A DNA stretch of 64,000 bases from the NCBI RefSeq assembly GCF_004768545.1, contig NZ_CP038635.1, forward strand, positions 930,001 to 994,000, read 5' to 3'. A model generated the notes under the pieces. It was not told the origin of the DNA and ran no database searches. It saw only the letters and a program-made list of their open reading frames with translations. The position numbers and the translations under genes were made by a program. This document shows, piece after piece, positions 33,675 to 43,815 of the stretch (position 1 is its first letter; each line of letters opens with the position of its first letter). The DNA comes from Cupriavidus oxalaticus. Lineage in GTDB: Bacteria; Pseudomonadota; Gammaproteobacteria; Burkholderiales; Burkholderiaceae.

Positions 33675-33786
33675 GCTTTCGCCGCGATGTGATCATAGGG
33701 TTGGGGGTGTGCACTGCTGGTGCAGTTGGCGACATGCTATCGGCTGTTGATGCGTTGCTGTCACCAACAGCGACCCACCCCCGAAA

Positions 33787-34362
33787 TCAACCTCCAATAT
33801 TCATCAGCGCCAGCACGCCCAGCACCACGAAGATCGCGGCCGCAATCTTATGCACCAGCCCAATCGGCATCTTGTTGGCAAACTTGTCCCCCAGCAGAAC
33901 AGCAGGCGCATTGGCGATCATCATGCCGAAGGTCGTGCCGGCGACCACGGCCACCACCGCATCGCTGAAGCGCGCCGCCAGGGCAACGGTGGCGATCTGC
34001 GTCTTGTCACCCATCTCGGCGAAGAAGAACGCAACGATGGTGGTAGCCAGGATGCCAAGCGCGCCCTTCACCGGCTTGGCCTGCTCGGCATCGTCGAGCT
34101 TGTCGGGAATCAGCATCCATGCGCCCATCGCGATAAAGCCCAGGCCCAGGATCCAGCGCAGCAGGTTTTCTCCGACCACATGCGTGATCCATCCGCCAAG
34201 CGCGCCGGCAAAGCCGTGGTTGACGAGCGTGGCAATCAGGATGCCAAGGATGATGGGGAGGGGCTTGCGATAGCGCGCGGCCAGGACCAGCGACAGCAGT
34301 TGCGTCTTGTCGCCCATTTCAGCAAGGGCGACGATGCCTGTGGAGACGAGGAAGGCTTCCAT
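33787..34362 (-). CDS. UPF0016/GDT1-family manganese exporter-type protein
   Basis: 191 aa from ATG 34362. Two copies of the family motif EMGDKT (in LAEMGDKTQLL and FAEMGDKTQIA), each opening a three-helix repeat, define the UPF0016/Gdt1/MneA family. These proteins export Mn2+ (or Ca2+) from the cytoplasm. A yybP-ykoY-type element upstream (34450-34614) supports manganese. No strong ribosome site is visible just before the ATG, consistent with riboswitch-controlled access. Confidence 0.88.
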   Translation of the reverse strand: MEAFLVSTGIVALAEMGDKTQLLSLVLAARYRKPLPIILGILIATLVNHGFAGALGGWITHVVGENLLRWILGLGFIAMGAWMLIPDKLDDAEQAKPVKGALGILATTIVAFFFAEMGDKTQIATVALAARFSDAVVAVVAGTTFGMMIANAPAVLLGDKFANKMPIGLVHKIAAAIFVVLGVLALMNIGG

Positions 34363-34416
34363 GTTGTTATGTGGGATAACCAGGCCGCAATGCATCGCGA
34401 GATGCCAATGACGCAC

Positions 34417-34442
34417 ACCTTTCCCGGCCCGGCCAGAAAGGT
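34417..34442 (-). promoter_or_regulatory. Hairpin downstream of riboswitch (expression platform candidate)
   Basis: ACCTTTC (minus strand), a GC-rich loop and GAAAGGT form a 7-bp hairpin between the aptamer and the gene. It could be part of the switching structure. Confidence 0.4.
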
Positions 34443-34449
34443 ATGGTCA

Positions 34450-34614
34450 TCGGTCTCGCCAGGCGTGGACGCTGCCTGGGCCAGTCTGGCCAGGCGGGGT
34501 CCGGAGCTGCGCACGCCATAACCGCAAGCGGTCAAGTCTGTTGACGTACGCCCCTGTCCCCCGGAATCCGCATTGCGCGGCGCGGTGAGAGCAGGGCGGC
34601 TACTCCCCAATGGA
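34450..34614 (-). ncRNA. yybP-ykoY manganese riboswitch aptamer
   Basis: Minus-strand landmarks of this riboswitch occur in order: GGGGAGTAGC (34608-34599), GTCAACA then ACTTG (within 34546-34533), and GAGACC (34457-34452). They enclose paired GC-rich stems. The downstream gene is a UPF0016 Mn exporter, the most frequent partner of this motif. Assignment is by landmark matching; a covariance search would settle it. Confidence 0.8.
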
Positions 34615-34621
34615 AGCGGCA

Positions 34622-34651
34622 ATTATAACCGCGGCGGCGGTGGATCGTCCA
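34622..34651 (-). promoter_or_regulatory. Promoter of riboswitch-controlled gene
   Basis: TATAAT (minus strand, 34627-34622) lies 18 bp after TGGACG (34651-34646). It would start transcription at the front of the aptamer. The -35 lies in the middle of the 34629-34663 palindrome. Confidence 0.6.
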
Positions 34652-34663
34652 CCGCCGCCGCGG
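34629..34663. repeat. 16-bp perfect inverted repeat
   Basis: Arms 34629-34644 and 34648-34663 (CCGCGGCGGCGGTGGA and its complement) around TCG. It lies between the desaturase stop and the riboswitch promoter. It may end desaturase transcription despite lacking a U-tract. Confidence 0.6.
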
Positions 34664-34675
34664 TCGGTATGGCGA

Positions 34676-35836
34676 TCAGGCCGGCACCGGCGCGTGCTCG
34701 CTGGTCTGGCGGCCGCGGAAATCGGTCCAGCACAGCGCCTTGAAGTCATACAGCTTGCAGCGGCGCGCCGTGTCGAAATACCAGCGCCAGGAGAAGTTCT
34801 CGATGATGATGCGGCCCGGCAGCGCGTGCTCCAGCAGCGCCTGCGCGCGCTTGAGGCGATATAGCGGCACGCTCATGTCGACGTGGTGCGCGGTGTGCTC
34901 CATGATGTGATGCAGCGCGGAGCCGATGCCATGGCGGAAGCGCAGGTGCACGGTGGTCGAGACAAACGGCTGCGCTTTGGCCCACATGGCCTTGGTGTCG
35001 TACCAGGCCACGCTGGCATGGGTGTGGTGCACGTACAGCACGAAGCCCACGGTCACGTTCCACACCAGGAAAGGCAGCACGAAACCGGCGCCGACCAGCA
35101 TCCAGGCCGACTGGCCCGTGGCAAAGGCCAGTGCCACCAGCGCGCCGATCCAGGCCACGCCGAAGGCCGCCACCAGCAGGCAATCGCGCACGAAGACCGG
35201 GCGGCGGGTGGCCATCTGGCGCTTGCTGGGGAAGAACAGCTTGCTCCACCAGATCTCTACCAGGTAGTACAGGCCCGGGCCGAAGCCGGTGCGGTAGATG
35301 CGCTCCAGCGCGCGCCGCCAGCGCGGCAGCGCGTTGAATTCTTCCAGCGAGTAGGGCGCCCAGACGAAGTCGAAGCCTTTCAGGTTGGTATAGCCGTGGT
35401 GGACCACGTTATGGCCGACTTCCCACAGGCTGTACGGCGTCAGCGACGGCAGGAAAGTCAGCCGGCCCAGCCATTTGTTCAGGCCGCGGCGCGGCGTCAG
35501 GCTCTGGTGGCAGGCATCGTGGCCGATGATGAACAGGCGCGCGATCACCAGCCCGGCCAGCACGCCCAGCCCCAGCTTGGCGGCCCAGTGCGAGGCTAGC
35601 ACCACGCCGGCCAGCACGGCGGCGAACAGCAGGTAGTCGAAGGCGAACAGCGCCAGCGCGCGCGGCGTGCTGCGCTCGCCCAGCGGGATCAGCCAGCCGC
35701 GGATGACCTTGCGCGACGGGAATGGCGCGTCCGGGGCGATCGGCTCCGGCAGCGGCAGCCGGCCGGGCTTGGCGGACTGCCGGGCATGCGGGGCATGCTC
35801 GGGATGCGCTGAGGGCGTGGATGGGATTGCGGTCAT
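34676..35836 (-). CDS. Membrane fatty acid desaturase
   Basis: 386 aa from ATG 35836; the frame extends to 35917. The three histidine boxes of membrane desaturases are present: HDACH (around residue 105), HNVVHHG (around 145), and the C-terminal EHTAHHVD. About four membrane segments flank them. It introduces a double bond into acyl chains of membrane lipids, or hydroxylates a related substrate. It stands alone on the minus strand, downstream of guaD. Confidence 0.88.
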   Translation of the reverse strand: MTAIPSTPSAHPEHAPHARQSAKPGRLPLPEPIAPDAPFPSRKVIRGWLIPLGERSTPRALALFAFDYLLFAAVLAGVVLASHWAAKLGLGVLAGLVIARLFIIGHDACHQSLTPRRGLNKWLGRLTFLPSLTPYSLWEVGHNVVHHGYTNLKGFDFVWAPYSLEEFNALPRWRRALERIYRTGFGPGLYYLVEIWWSKLFFPSKRQMATRRPVFVRDCLLVAAFGVAWIGALVALAFATGQSAWMLVGAGFVLPFLVWNVTVGFVLYVHHTHASVAWYDTKAMWAKAQPFVSTTVHLRFRHGIGSALHHIMEHTAHHVDMSVPLYRLKRAQALLEHALPGRIIIENFSWRWYFDTARRCKLYDFKALCWTDFRGRQTSEHAPVPA

Positions 35837-35994
35837 GCGGAACCTTCTGGTTTTGCGGTCGGATGGCGTTGGCCAACGCAGCCAATGCTGCCAATGAGGC
35901 CGGCGCATGCCGGCCATGGCGAAACCGCAAGGTTAGAAGGCTTTGCCGGTGGGGATCTTGACGGGCGTCAATCCGGAAGGACGCGCTAAGCGGT

Positions 35995-36024
35995 AAAAGC
36001 GCGCCCGCCGCGAAGGGCGGGCGC
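35995..36024 (-). terminator. Terminator of xdh-guaD operon
   Basis: On the minus strand a 9-bp stem (36001-36009 with 36016-36024) is followed by TTTT. It lies about 50 bp after guaD. Confidence 0.7.
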
Positions 36025-36071
36025 CGTGGTGCCGGAATTGGGTACCGGACAGGAGTGCCGGATGTGACGGA

Positions 36072-37391
36072 TCAGGCGGCGGCGCGCACCGGCTCGCCCA
36101 TGATGTAGACGCTGTCGATCACGCGGTCGTCGCCCAGCATGGCAAAGGCGAACAGTTCTTCTTCCAGCGTCTCCGAGCGGTTGCTGCGGCGGGCGATCAG
36201 CGGCGTGGCCTTGGGATCGAGCACGACGAAGTCGGCCTCGCAGCCCTCGCTGAAGCTGCCGACGCGGCCGGTCCAGCCCAGCGCCTCGGCGGCGGCGCGC
36301 GTGGCCAGGTAGAACATGCGCAGCGCGGTCAGGTAGTAGCCGCCCATGCGCGCGACCTTGTGCGCGGCGTTCATGGTGCGGAACATCGAGAACGAGGTGC
36401 CGCCGCCGACGTCGGTGGCCAGCGTCACGTTCAGGCGGTTGGCGTCGGACAGGTGGAAGTCATAGAAACCGCTGCCCAGGAACAGGTTGGAGGTGGGGCA
36501 GTGCGCCACCGCGGCGCCGCTGTCGGCCAGCCGGCGGCGGTCGTCCTGGTCCAGGTAGATGGCGTGGCCGTACATCGCGCCGGGGCGCAGCAGGCCGTAG
36601 CGGTCGTAGACGTCCAGGTAGCTGCGCGCGTCCGGGAACAGCTCGGCTACCCATTTGACCTCGTCGCGGTTCTCGGCCACGTGGGTCTGGATAAAGGCGT
36701 CGGGGTAGGCGCGCGCCAGTTCGCCGCAGGCGGCCAGCTGTGCTTCGGTCGAGGTCGGCGCGAAGCGCGGCGTGATCGCGTACGACAGGCGGCCCTTGTT
36801 ATGCCAGCGCGACAGCAGGTCGGCCGAATCCTGCGCGCCAGTCTCGGCCGTATCGCGCAGGAATTCGGGGCAGTTGCGGTCCATCATCACCTTGCCGGTG
36901 ACCAGGCGCAGGTTGCGCGCCTCGCTCTCGGTGAAGAGCGCGTCGGCCGAGGCCTTGTGCACCGTGCTCCAGACCACCGCGCTGGTGGTGCCGTTGCGCA
37001 GCAGTTCTTCGGTGAAGAAACCGGCCACGCCGCGGGCGTAGTCGGGATCGGCGAAGCGGCGCTCTTCGGGGAAGGTGTAGGTGTCGAGCCAGTGCAGCAG
37101 GCCCGGCGACGGCGACGCGATCATGTCGGTCTGCGGGTAGTGCACGTGGGTGTCGATAAAGCCCGGCACGATCAGCTTGCCACGGTGGTCGACGATCTCG
37201 GCGCCGGCCGGGATGCGGTCTGCCAGCTTTGCATACTCGCCGGCGGCGGCAATGCGGCCGTCGGTGACGATCAGCACCCCGTCGTCCCAATACTGGTACG
37301 CATCCTCATGGAACTGCGGGTCGCGCAGGAAATGCAGCACGCGGCCGCGGATGGCACGGGTGGTGGACTCGGTCGTGGGGGTGGTCGTCAT
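36072..37391 (-). CDS. guaD: Guanine deaminase
   Basis: 439 aa. It converts guanine to xanthine. The amidohydrolase zinc motif is PGFIDTHVHYPQTD, and the family's second metal-binding region HVAENRDEV and the catalytic Asp (ATDVGGGTSFSM) are seen. It is the last gene of the xdhA-xdhB-xdhC-ade-guaD block. Confidence 0.95.
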   Translation of the reverse strand: MTTTPTTESTTRAIRGRVLHFLRDPQFHEDAYQYWDDGVLIVTDGRIAAAGEYAKLADRIPAGAEIVDHRGKLIVPGFIDTHVHYPQTDMIASPSPGLLHWLDTYTFPEERRFADPDYARGVAGFFTEELLRNGTTSAVVWSTVHKASADALFTESEARNLRLVTGKVMMDRNCPEFLRDTAETGAQDSADLLSRWHNKGRLSYAITPRFAPTSTEAQLAACGELARAYPDAFIQTHVAENRDEVKWVAELFPDARSYLDVYDRYGLLRPGAMYGHAIYLDQDDRRRLADSGAAVAHCPTSNLFLGSGFYDFHLSDANRLNVTLATDVGGGTSFSMFRTMNAAHKVARMGGYYLTALRMFYLATRAAAEALGWTGRVGSFSEGCEADFVVLDPKATPLIARRSNRSETLEEELFAFAMLGDDRVIDSVYIMGEPVRAAA

Positions 37392-37466
37392 CGTTTGTCT
37401 CTTGTGGCCGGCCCGCGCGTGCCGACGTTACGTCACGCGGCGGGCCGGTCTATTGGCATGCGCCGG

Positions 37467-38522
37467 TCAGGCCGCAGGGGCCGTCGCGGGCGGGGACTTG
37501 GGCGTGGCCGACCAGAAGTGGTCGACTTCGGCCAGGAACTCGGCCTTCTGCACCTCGGGCAGGAAGGCCGCTTCAAAGCTGTTGCGCGCCAGCTTGTGCG
37601 CGTCGGCGGCATCCAGCGGCAGCGCGTCGAAGGTGGCTTCCCAGTTGGCGTTCATGTAGCCGCCAAAGTAGGCCGGATCGTCCGAATGGAGCGTGATGGC
37701 CACGCCCGCATCCAGCATGCGCTTGAGCGGATGGTCGCTCAGGTCGGGGTAGACCTTGAGTTTGACGTTGGACAGCGGGCATACCGTCAGCGCGACGCGC
37801 TCGCGCGCCAGGCGCTGGATCAGCGCGGCATCGTCGATGGCATGCACGCCGTGGTCGATGCGCTCGACCTTGAGGATGTCGAGCGCATCGGAGACGTATT
37901 GCGCCGGGCCTTCCTCGCCGGCGTGCGCGACCCGGTGCAGGCCCAGCTCTTTCGCTCGGGCGAACACGCGTTCGAACTTTTCCGGTGGGTTGCCTTTCTC
38001 GGAGGAATCCAGCCCCACGCCGACGAAGCGGTCCCGGTAGGGCAGCGCGGCTTCCAGCGTGGCAAAGGCGTCTTCCTCCGACAGGTGGCGCAGGAAGCAC
38101 AGGATCAGGCTGCTGGAGAAGTCATATTCCGTACGCGCCTGGGCCAGGGCGTCGGCAATGCCGTCGATCACCACGCCGATCGGCACCCCGCGCGCGGTAT
38201 GGGTCTGGGGGTCGAAGAAGATCTCGGCGTGGCGGACGTTGTCGGCGACGGCGCGCTTGACGTAGTCCATGGTCATGTCGAAGAAATCTTCCTCGGTCAG
38301 CAGGACGCTGGCGCCGGCGTAGTAGATGTCGAGGAACGACTGCAGGTCGGTAAAGGCGTAGGCGGCGCGCAGCGCCTCCACGCTGGGGTAGGGCAGCGCC
38401 ACCTGGTTGCGCTGGGCCAGCCGGAAGATCAGTTCCGGCTCGAGCGTGCCTTCGATATGCACATGCAGTTCGGCCTTGGGGGTACGGCGGATTTTGTCCG
38501 CCAGTGCGGCATCGATGGTCAT
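37467..38522 (-). CDS. Adenine deaminase-type (adenosine deaminase family)
   Basis: 351 aa from ATG 38522. It belongs to the adenosine/adenine deaminase amidohydrolases: ELHVHIEGTLEPE, then HAGEEG and the zinc Asp region HSDDPAYFGGY. The last motif is typical of the adenine-specific subgroup (fungal Aah1-like); true adenosine deaminases carry a different residue pattern after the Asp pair. Adenine to hypoxanthine fits the xanthine dehydrogenase operon in which it sits. General annotation as add is expected but may be imprecise. Confidence 0.85.
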   Translation of the reverse strand: MTIDAALADKIRRTPKAELHVHIEGTLEPELIFRLAQRNQVALPYPSVEALRAAYAFTDLQSFLDIYYAGASVLLTEEDFFDMTMDYVKRAVADNVRHAEIFFDPQTHTARGVPIGVVIDGIADALAQARTEYDFSSSLILCFLRHLSEEDAFATLEAALPYRDRFVGVGLDSSEKGNPPEKFERVFARAKELGLHRVAHAGEEGPAQYVSDALDILKVERIDHGVHAIDDAALIQRLARERVALTVCPLSNVKLKVYPDLSDHPLKRMLDAGVAITLHSDDPAYFGGYMNANWEATFDALPLDAADAHKLARNSFEAAFLPEVQKAEFLAEVDHFWSATPKSPPATAPAA

Positions 38523-38573
38523 GGGGGCCTCGTGTTCTCTATGCCCGCCAGCCAGGGCCGGCGGCACGGGTTC

Positions 38574-39563
38574 TCAGGGATGCACCGCCTCCGCCAGGCC
38601 CGCACGCAGCGCGGCTAGGCGCTGTTCGCGAACCTGGAGCAGCTGGGCGACGATAGCAACCGCAATCATAGCCGGAGCTTTGTCGGTAATCCCGGGAACC
38701 CCCATGGGGCATGTCATTTCCGCAAACCTGGCCGGGTCGATGCCATGCTCGGCCATGCGGTGTTCAAAGCGGGCGCGCTTGGTCTTGGAACCGATCAGGC
38801 CGAAGTAGGCGAAATCGGTGCGCTTCAGGATTTCTTCGCACAGGGTCTGGTCGAGCGCGTGGCTGTGCGTCATCACCAGGAAATAGCTGCCCGCCGGCGC
38901 CTGCGTCACCACGGCCTCGGGTGTGTCGCTGGCCTCGGCCTCGACGTTGTCGGGCAGGCCGCCGGGGAACAGCGTGTCGCGCTCGTCCACCCAGTGCACG
39001 CGGCACGGCAGCGTCGCCAGCACCTTGACCAGCGCGTGGCCGACGTGGCCGGCACCGAACAGCACCACGTGCATGGCGTCGGGCACCACCGTGTCGGTCC
39101 AGCTGCCGTCCGGCCGCAGGTCGACGGCGGGGAGGACGGCGCGGCTGTCGGCAAAGGTCACCGCGCCGCTGGCCGGCACGTGGCGCTGCAGCGCGCGGTG
39201 CGCGGCGAAATTGCGTTCGACCGCATCGAGCCATGCCAGGTCGGCCTCGCCCAGCACCTCGAACGCCAGTTGCACCACGCCGCCGCAGCACTGGCCCAGC
39301 GCCGGGCCCAGCGGGATGCGCTCGATGCGGCGCTGCTCGTGACGCACCAGCATCTCGCGCGCGATATCCATGCCGCGCCATTCCAGGTGGCCGCCGCCGA
39401 TGGTCCCGACCAGGTCGTCCGGGCTGACCAGCATGCGGATGCCGGGCTCGCGCGGGGCCGAGCCCTTGACCTCGACGATGGTCACCATCGCCACCGGCAC
39501 GCCGGTGCGCACCATGCGGGCGGCGTCGGCGAAGCGGAAGGGTTTGAGCGGTGCGTCCTGCAT
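38574..39563 (-). CDS. xdhC: Xanthine dehydrogenase accessory protein XdhC
   Basis: 329 aa. It inserts sulfurated molybdenum cofactor into xanthine dehydrogenase. The N-terminal domain has GSAPREPGIRMLV and the GTIGGGHLEW motif; the C-terminal Rossmann-like domain starts with HVVLFGAGHVGHAL. The C-terminal IGSKTKRARF is the usual signature. It is separated from xdhB by 155 bp that contain a hairpin. Confidence 0.95.
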   Translation of the reverse strand: MQDAPLKPFRFADAARMVRTGVPVAMVTIVEVKGSAPREPGIRMLVSPDDLVGTIGGGHLEWRGMDIAREMLVRHEQRRIERIPLGPALGQCCGGVVQLAFEVLGEADLAWLDAVERNFAAHRALQRHVPASGAVTFADSRAVLPAVDLRPDGSWTDTVVPDAMHVVLFGAGHVGHALVKVLATLPCRVHWVDERDTLFPGGLPDNVEAEASDTPEAVVTQAPAGSYFLVMTHSHALDQTLCEEILKRTDFAYFGLIGSKTKRARFEHRMAEHGIDPARFAEMTCPMGVPGITDKAPAMIAVAIVAQLLQVREQRLAALRAGLAEAVHP

Positions 39564-39632
39564 GTGGGGGCCTTATCGGAAAACTGGGTCTTGCCTGGGG
39601 CAGGGTGGGCGCGCGCCTGCTTCGTCCGCCGG

Positions 39633-39660
39633 CCCCGTGCCTGTCACGGCAGGCACGGGG
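39633..39660. repeat. Intra-operon hairpin between xdhB and xdhC
   Basis: CCCCGTGCCTG-TCACGG-CAGGCACGGGG, an 11-bp perfect stem with a 6-base loop. No U-tract follows on the minus strand. It may protect upstream mRNA or attenuate xdhC expression. Confidence 0.5.
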
Positions 39661-39718
39661 GGAAAGTCCGGGGCACCCGCGGGCGCGCGCTTCCTTGCGA
39701 TCGCTTCGTTGCCTGCGC

Positions 39719-42073
39719 TCAGGCCGCTTGCGCTGCCGCTTCGCGTACCGCTTCCACGGCGTCGAGGATCGCCTCGCTGGTGGCGGGCGCCTTCAGCGGC
39801 GGGTTGATGCGGTAGTCGCCCACCGCCGCAATCGCGTCGCGGATCGCGAAGAACACCGAGAACGGCAGCAGCAGCGGCGGCTCGCCCACCGCCTTGGAGC
39901 GGTGGATGCTGTCCTCGACGTTCTGGTTCTGGAACAGGCGCACGTTGAATTCCTCGGGGCAGTCGTTGACCGTCGGGATCTTGTACGTGGACGGGGCGTG
40001 CGTCATCAGCTTGCCGTCCTTGTTCCACCACAGTTCCTCGGTGGTCAGCCAGCCCATGCCCTGGATGAACGCGCCCTCGACCTGGCCGATGTCCAGCGCC
40101 GGGTTCAGCGAGCGGCCGGCGTCGTGCAGCGCGTCGGCGCGCAGCAGCTTCCATTCGCCGGTCAGCGTATCGACCAGTACCTCGGAGCAGGCGGCGCCGT
40201 AGGCGTAGTAGTAGAACGGGCGGCCCTGCAGCTTGCTCTGGTCCCAGTGCAGCTTGGGCGTGGTGTAGAAGCCGTCGGACCACAGCTGCACGCGCGCCAC
40301 ATAGGCCTCGCGCGCCAGTTCGCCGAACGATACACGCAGTTCGCCGGCACTTACGAGGTCGTCGTTGAAGCGCACTTCGGACGGCTCCACGCCGGCCTTG
40401 CGCGCGGCAAACGCGGCCAGGCGCTCGCGGATCTGGCGGGCGGCATCCTGTGCGGCCTTGCCGTTCAGGTCGGCGCCGGTCGATGCCGCGGTAGCCGAGG
40501 TGTTGGCCACCTTGCTGGTATCGGTCGCGGTCACGCGCACGCGTTCCATGCGGATGCCCAGCTCGTGCGCCACCACCATCGCCACCTTGGTGTTCAGGCC
40601 CTGGCCCATTTCGGTGCCGCCATGGTTCACCAGCACCGAGCCGTCGTTGTAGACGTGCACCAGCGCGCCGGCCTGGTTGAAGTGGGCCACGTTGAACGAG
40701 ATGCCGAACTTCACCGGGGTGATGGCGATGCCCTTCTTCAGGATCGGGCTCTGCGCGTTGAAGGTGCGCGTGGCCTCGCGGCGTGCGCGGTATGCGCTGG
40801 TCGCGACCAGTTCGTCGATCAGCTCGTGGATGACGTTGTCTTCCACGGTCTGGCCGTACGGCGTGACGTTGTTCCCGGTCTTGCCGTAGAAGTTGGCGCG
40901 GCGCACTTCGAGCGAATCCTTGCCGACGTTGCGGGCCACGTTGTCCAGGATGTACTCGATCGCAAACGCGCCCTGCGGGCCGCCGAAGCCGCGGAAGGCG
41001 GTATTGCTCTGCGTATTGGTCTTGCCGCAGTAGCCGTCGATCTGCACGTTCGGCAGCCAGTAGGCATTGTCGAAGTGGCAGATGGCGCGGGTCATCACCG
41101 GGCCGGACAGGTCGGCCGAGAAACCGGCGCGCGACACCATCTGGACCTTGACGCCCTCGATATGCCCTTCGTCATCGTGGCCCACTTCGTAGTCGAACAC
41201 GAAGTCATGGCGCTTGCCGGTGATCATCATGTCGTCGTCGCGGTCCGGACGCAGCTTGACCGGGCACATCAGCTTCCACGCGGCCAGCGCGGCGCAGCAG
41301 GCGAACAGCGCCGACTGCGATTCCTTGCCGCCGAAGCCGCCGCCCATGCGGCGGCACTCGACCAGCACCTGGTGCGCCTGCCAGCCCAGCATATGGCACA
41401 CGGCGTGCTGCATCTCGGTCGGGTGCTGGGTCGAGCACCACACCTGCATGCCGTCGTTCTCGCGCGGCGCGGCGTAGGAAATCTGGCCTTCCAGGTAGAA
41501 CTGTTCCTGCCCGCCGAGGTGGATCTTGCCACCGTCCTTGTGGGCAGCGCCGGCGATATGGCTGACCGCCTCGCCGCGCTTCAGGTGCATCGGCGGCAGC
41601 ACATAGCTGCCGGCTTCGTGCGCGGCTTCCGGCGACAGCACCGGCGGCAGGTCTTCATACTCGATCACGCCCAGGCGGGCGGCGCGGCGGGCGGCGTCGT
41701 GCGAGGTCGCCACCACGATAAAGACCGGCTGGCCGATGAACTGCACCACGTCGCGCGCCAGGATCGGGTCGTCGTGGATGATCGGGCCGCAGTCGTTGGT
41801 GCCGGGGATGTCGTCCACCGTCAGCACGGACACCACGCCGGGAGCGGCGCGCACCTTGTCGAGCGAGATCGACTTGATGCGGGCGTGCGCGCGGCTGCTC
41901 ATGCCGAGCGCGGCGTGCAGCGTGCCGGCCAGCTCGGGGATATCGTCCGTATAGGTGGCGGTGCCGGCCACGTGCAGGTGGGCGGATTCATGCGGACGCG
42001 AGATGCCGACCTGCGGCACTGCCTCGGCGGCAATGCCGGCGTCGAGCAGGAAGGGTTCGGTTTGCTTGTTCAT
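39719..42073 (-). CDS. xdhB: Xanthine dehydrogenase, molybdenum-binding subunit
   Basis: 784 aa from ATG 42073; the frame extends to 42139. It carries the Mo-cofactor domain that oxidises hypoxanthine and xanthine to urate. Family motifs include HLHVAGTATYTDDIPE near the N-terminus and RMGGGFGGKESQ, NTAFRGFGGPQG and NHGGTEMGQGLNTKV in the body, plus a C-terminal EPPLLL. It works with the xdhA product and follows it by 19 bp. Confidence 0.97.
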   Translation of the reverse strand: MNKQTEPFLLDAGIAAEAVPQVGISRPHESAHLHVAGTATYTDDIPELAGTLHAALGMSSRAHARIKSISLDKVRAAPGVVSVLTVDDIPGTNDCGPIIHDDPILARDVVQFIGQPVFIVVATSHDAARRAARLGVIEYEDLPPVLSPEAAHEAGSYVLPPMHLKRGEAVSHIAGAAHKDGGKIHLGGQEQFYLEGQISYAAPRENDGMQVWCSTQHPTEMQHAVCHMLGWQAHQVLVECRRMGGGFGGKESQSALFACCAALAAWKLMCPVKLRPDRDDDMMITGKRHDFVFDYEVGHDDEGHIEGVKVQMVSRAGFSADLSGPVMTRAICHFDNAYWLPNVQIDGYCGKTNTQSNTAFRGFGGPQGAFAIEYILDNVARNVGKDSLEVRRANFYGKTGNNVTPYGQTVEDNVIHELIDELVATSAYRARREATRTFNAQSPILKKGIAITPVKFGISFNVAHFNQAGALVHVYNDGSVLVNHGGTEMGQGLNTKVAMVVAHELGIRMERVRVTATDTSKVANTSATAASTGADLNGKAAQDAARQIRERLAAFAARKAGVEPSEVRFNDDLVSAGELRVSFGELAREAYVARVQLWSDGFYTTPKLHWDQSKLQGRPFYYYAYGAACSEVLVDTLTGEWKLLRADALHDAGRSLNPALDIGQVEGAFIQGMGWLTTEELWWNKDGKLMTHAPSTYKIPTVNDCPEEFNVRLFQNQNVEDSIHRSKAVGEPPLLLPFSVFFAIRDAIAAVGDYRINPPLKAPATSEAILDAVEAVREAAAQAA

Positions 42074-42092
42074 GCCGATTTTCCTTTTTCTC

Positions 42093-43595
<1,503 letters not shown>

Positions 43596-43815
43596 GGTCT
43601 TCTCTCTCTTGGGGATGGCGGAAACATAGCATCGCTACGTTTCATGCAATATTCGACCCAGGTGATATGCGCCATCAGCGGGCACGCCGGTCGGTGCCCG
43701 GCCGCACTGAGCGGTATGCGGATTTGACCGATTGTGGGGTGCTTGTCATACACTATGCGCCGTTCCCATCCCCCACGCCACCTATCCGGCCCCCGCCGGA
43801 GGGCTGCCCATCGCC

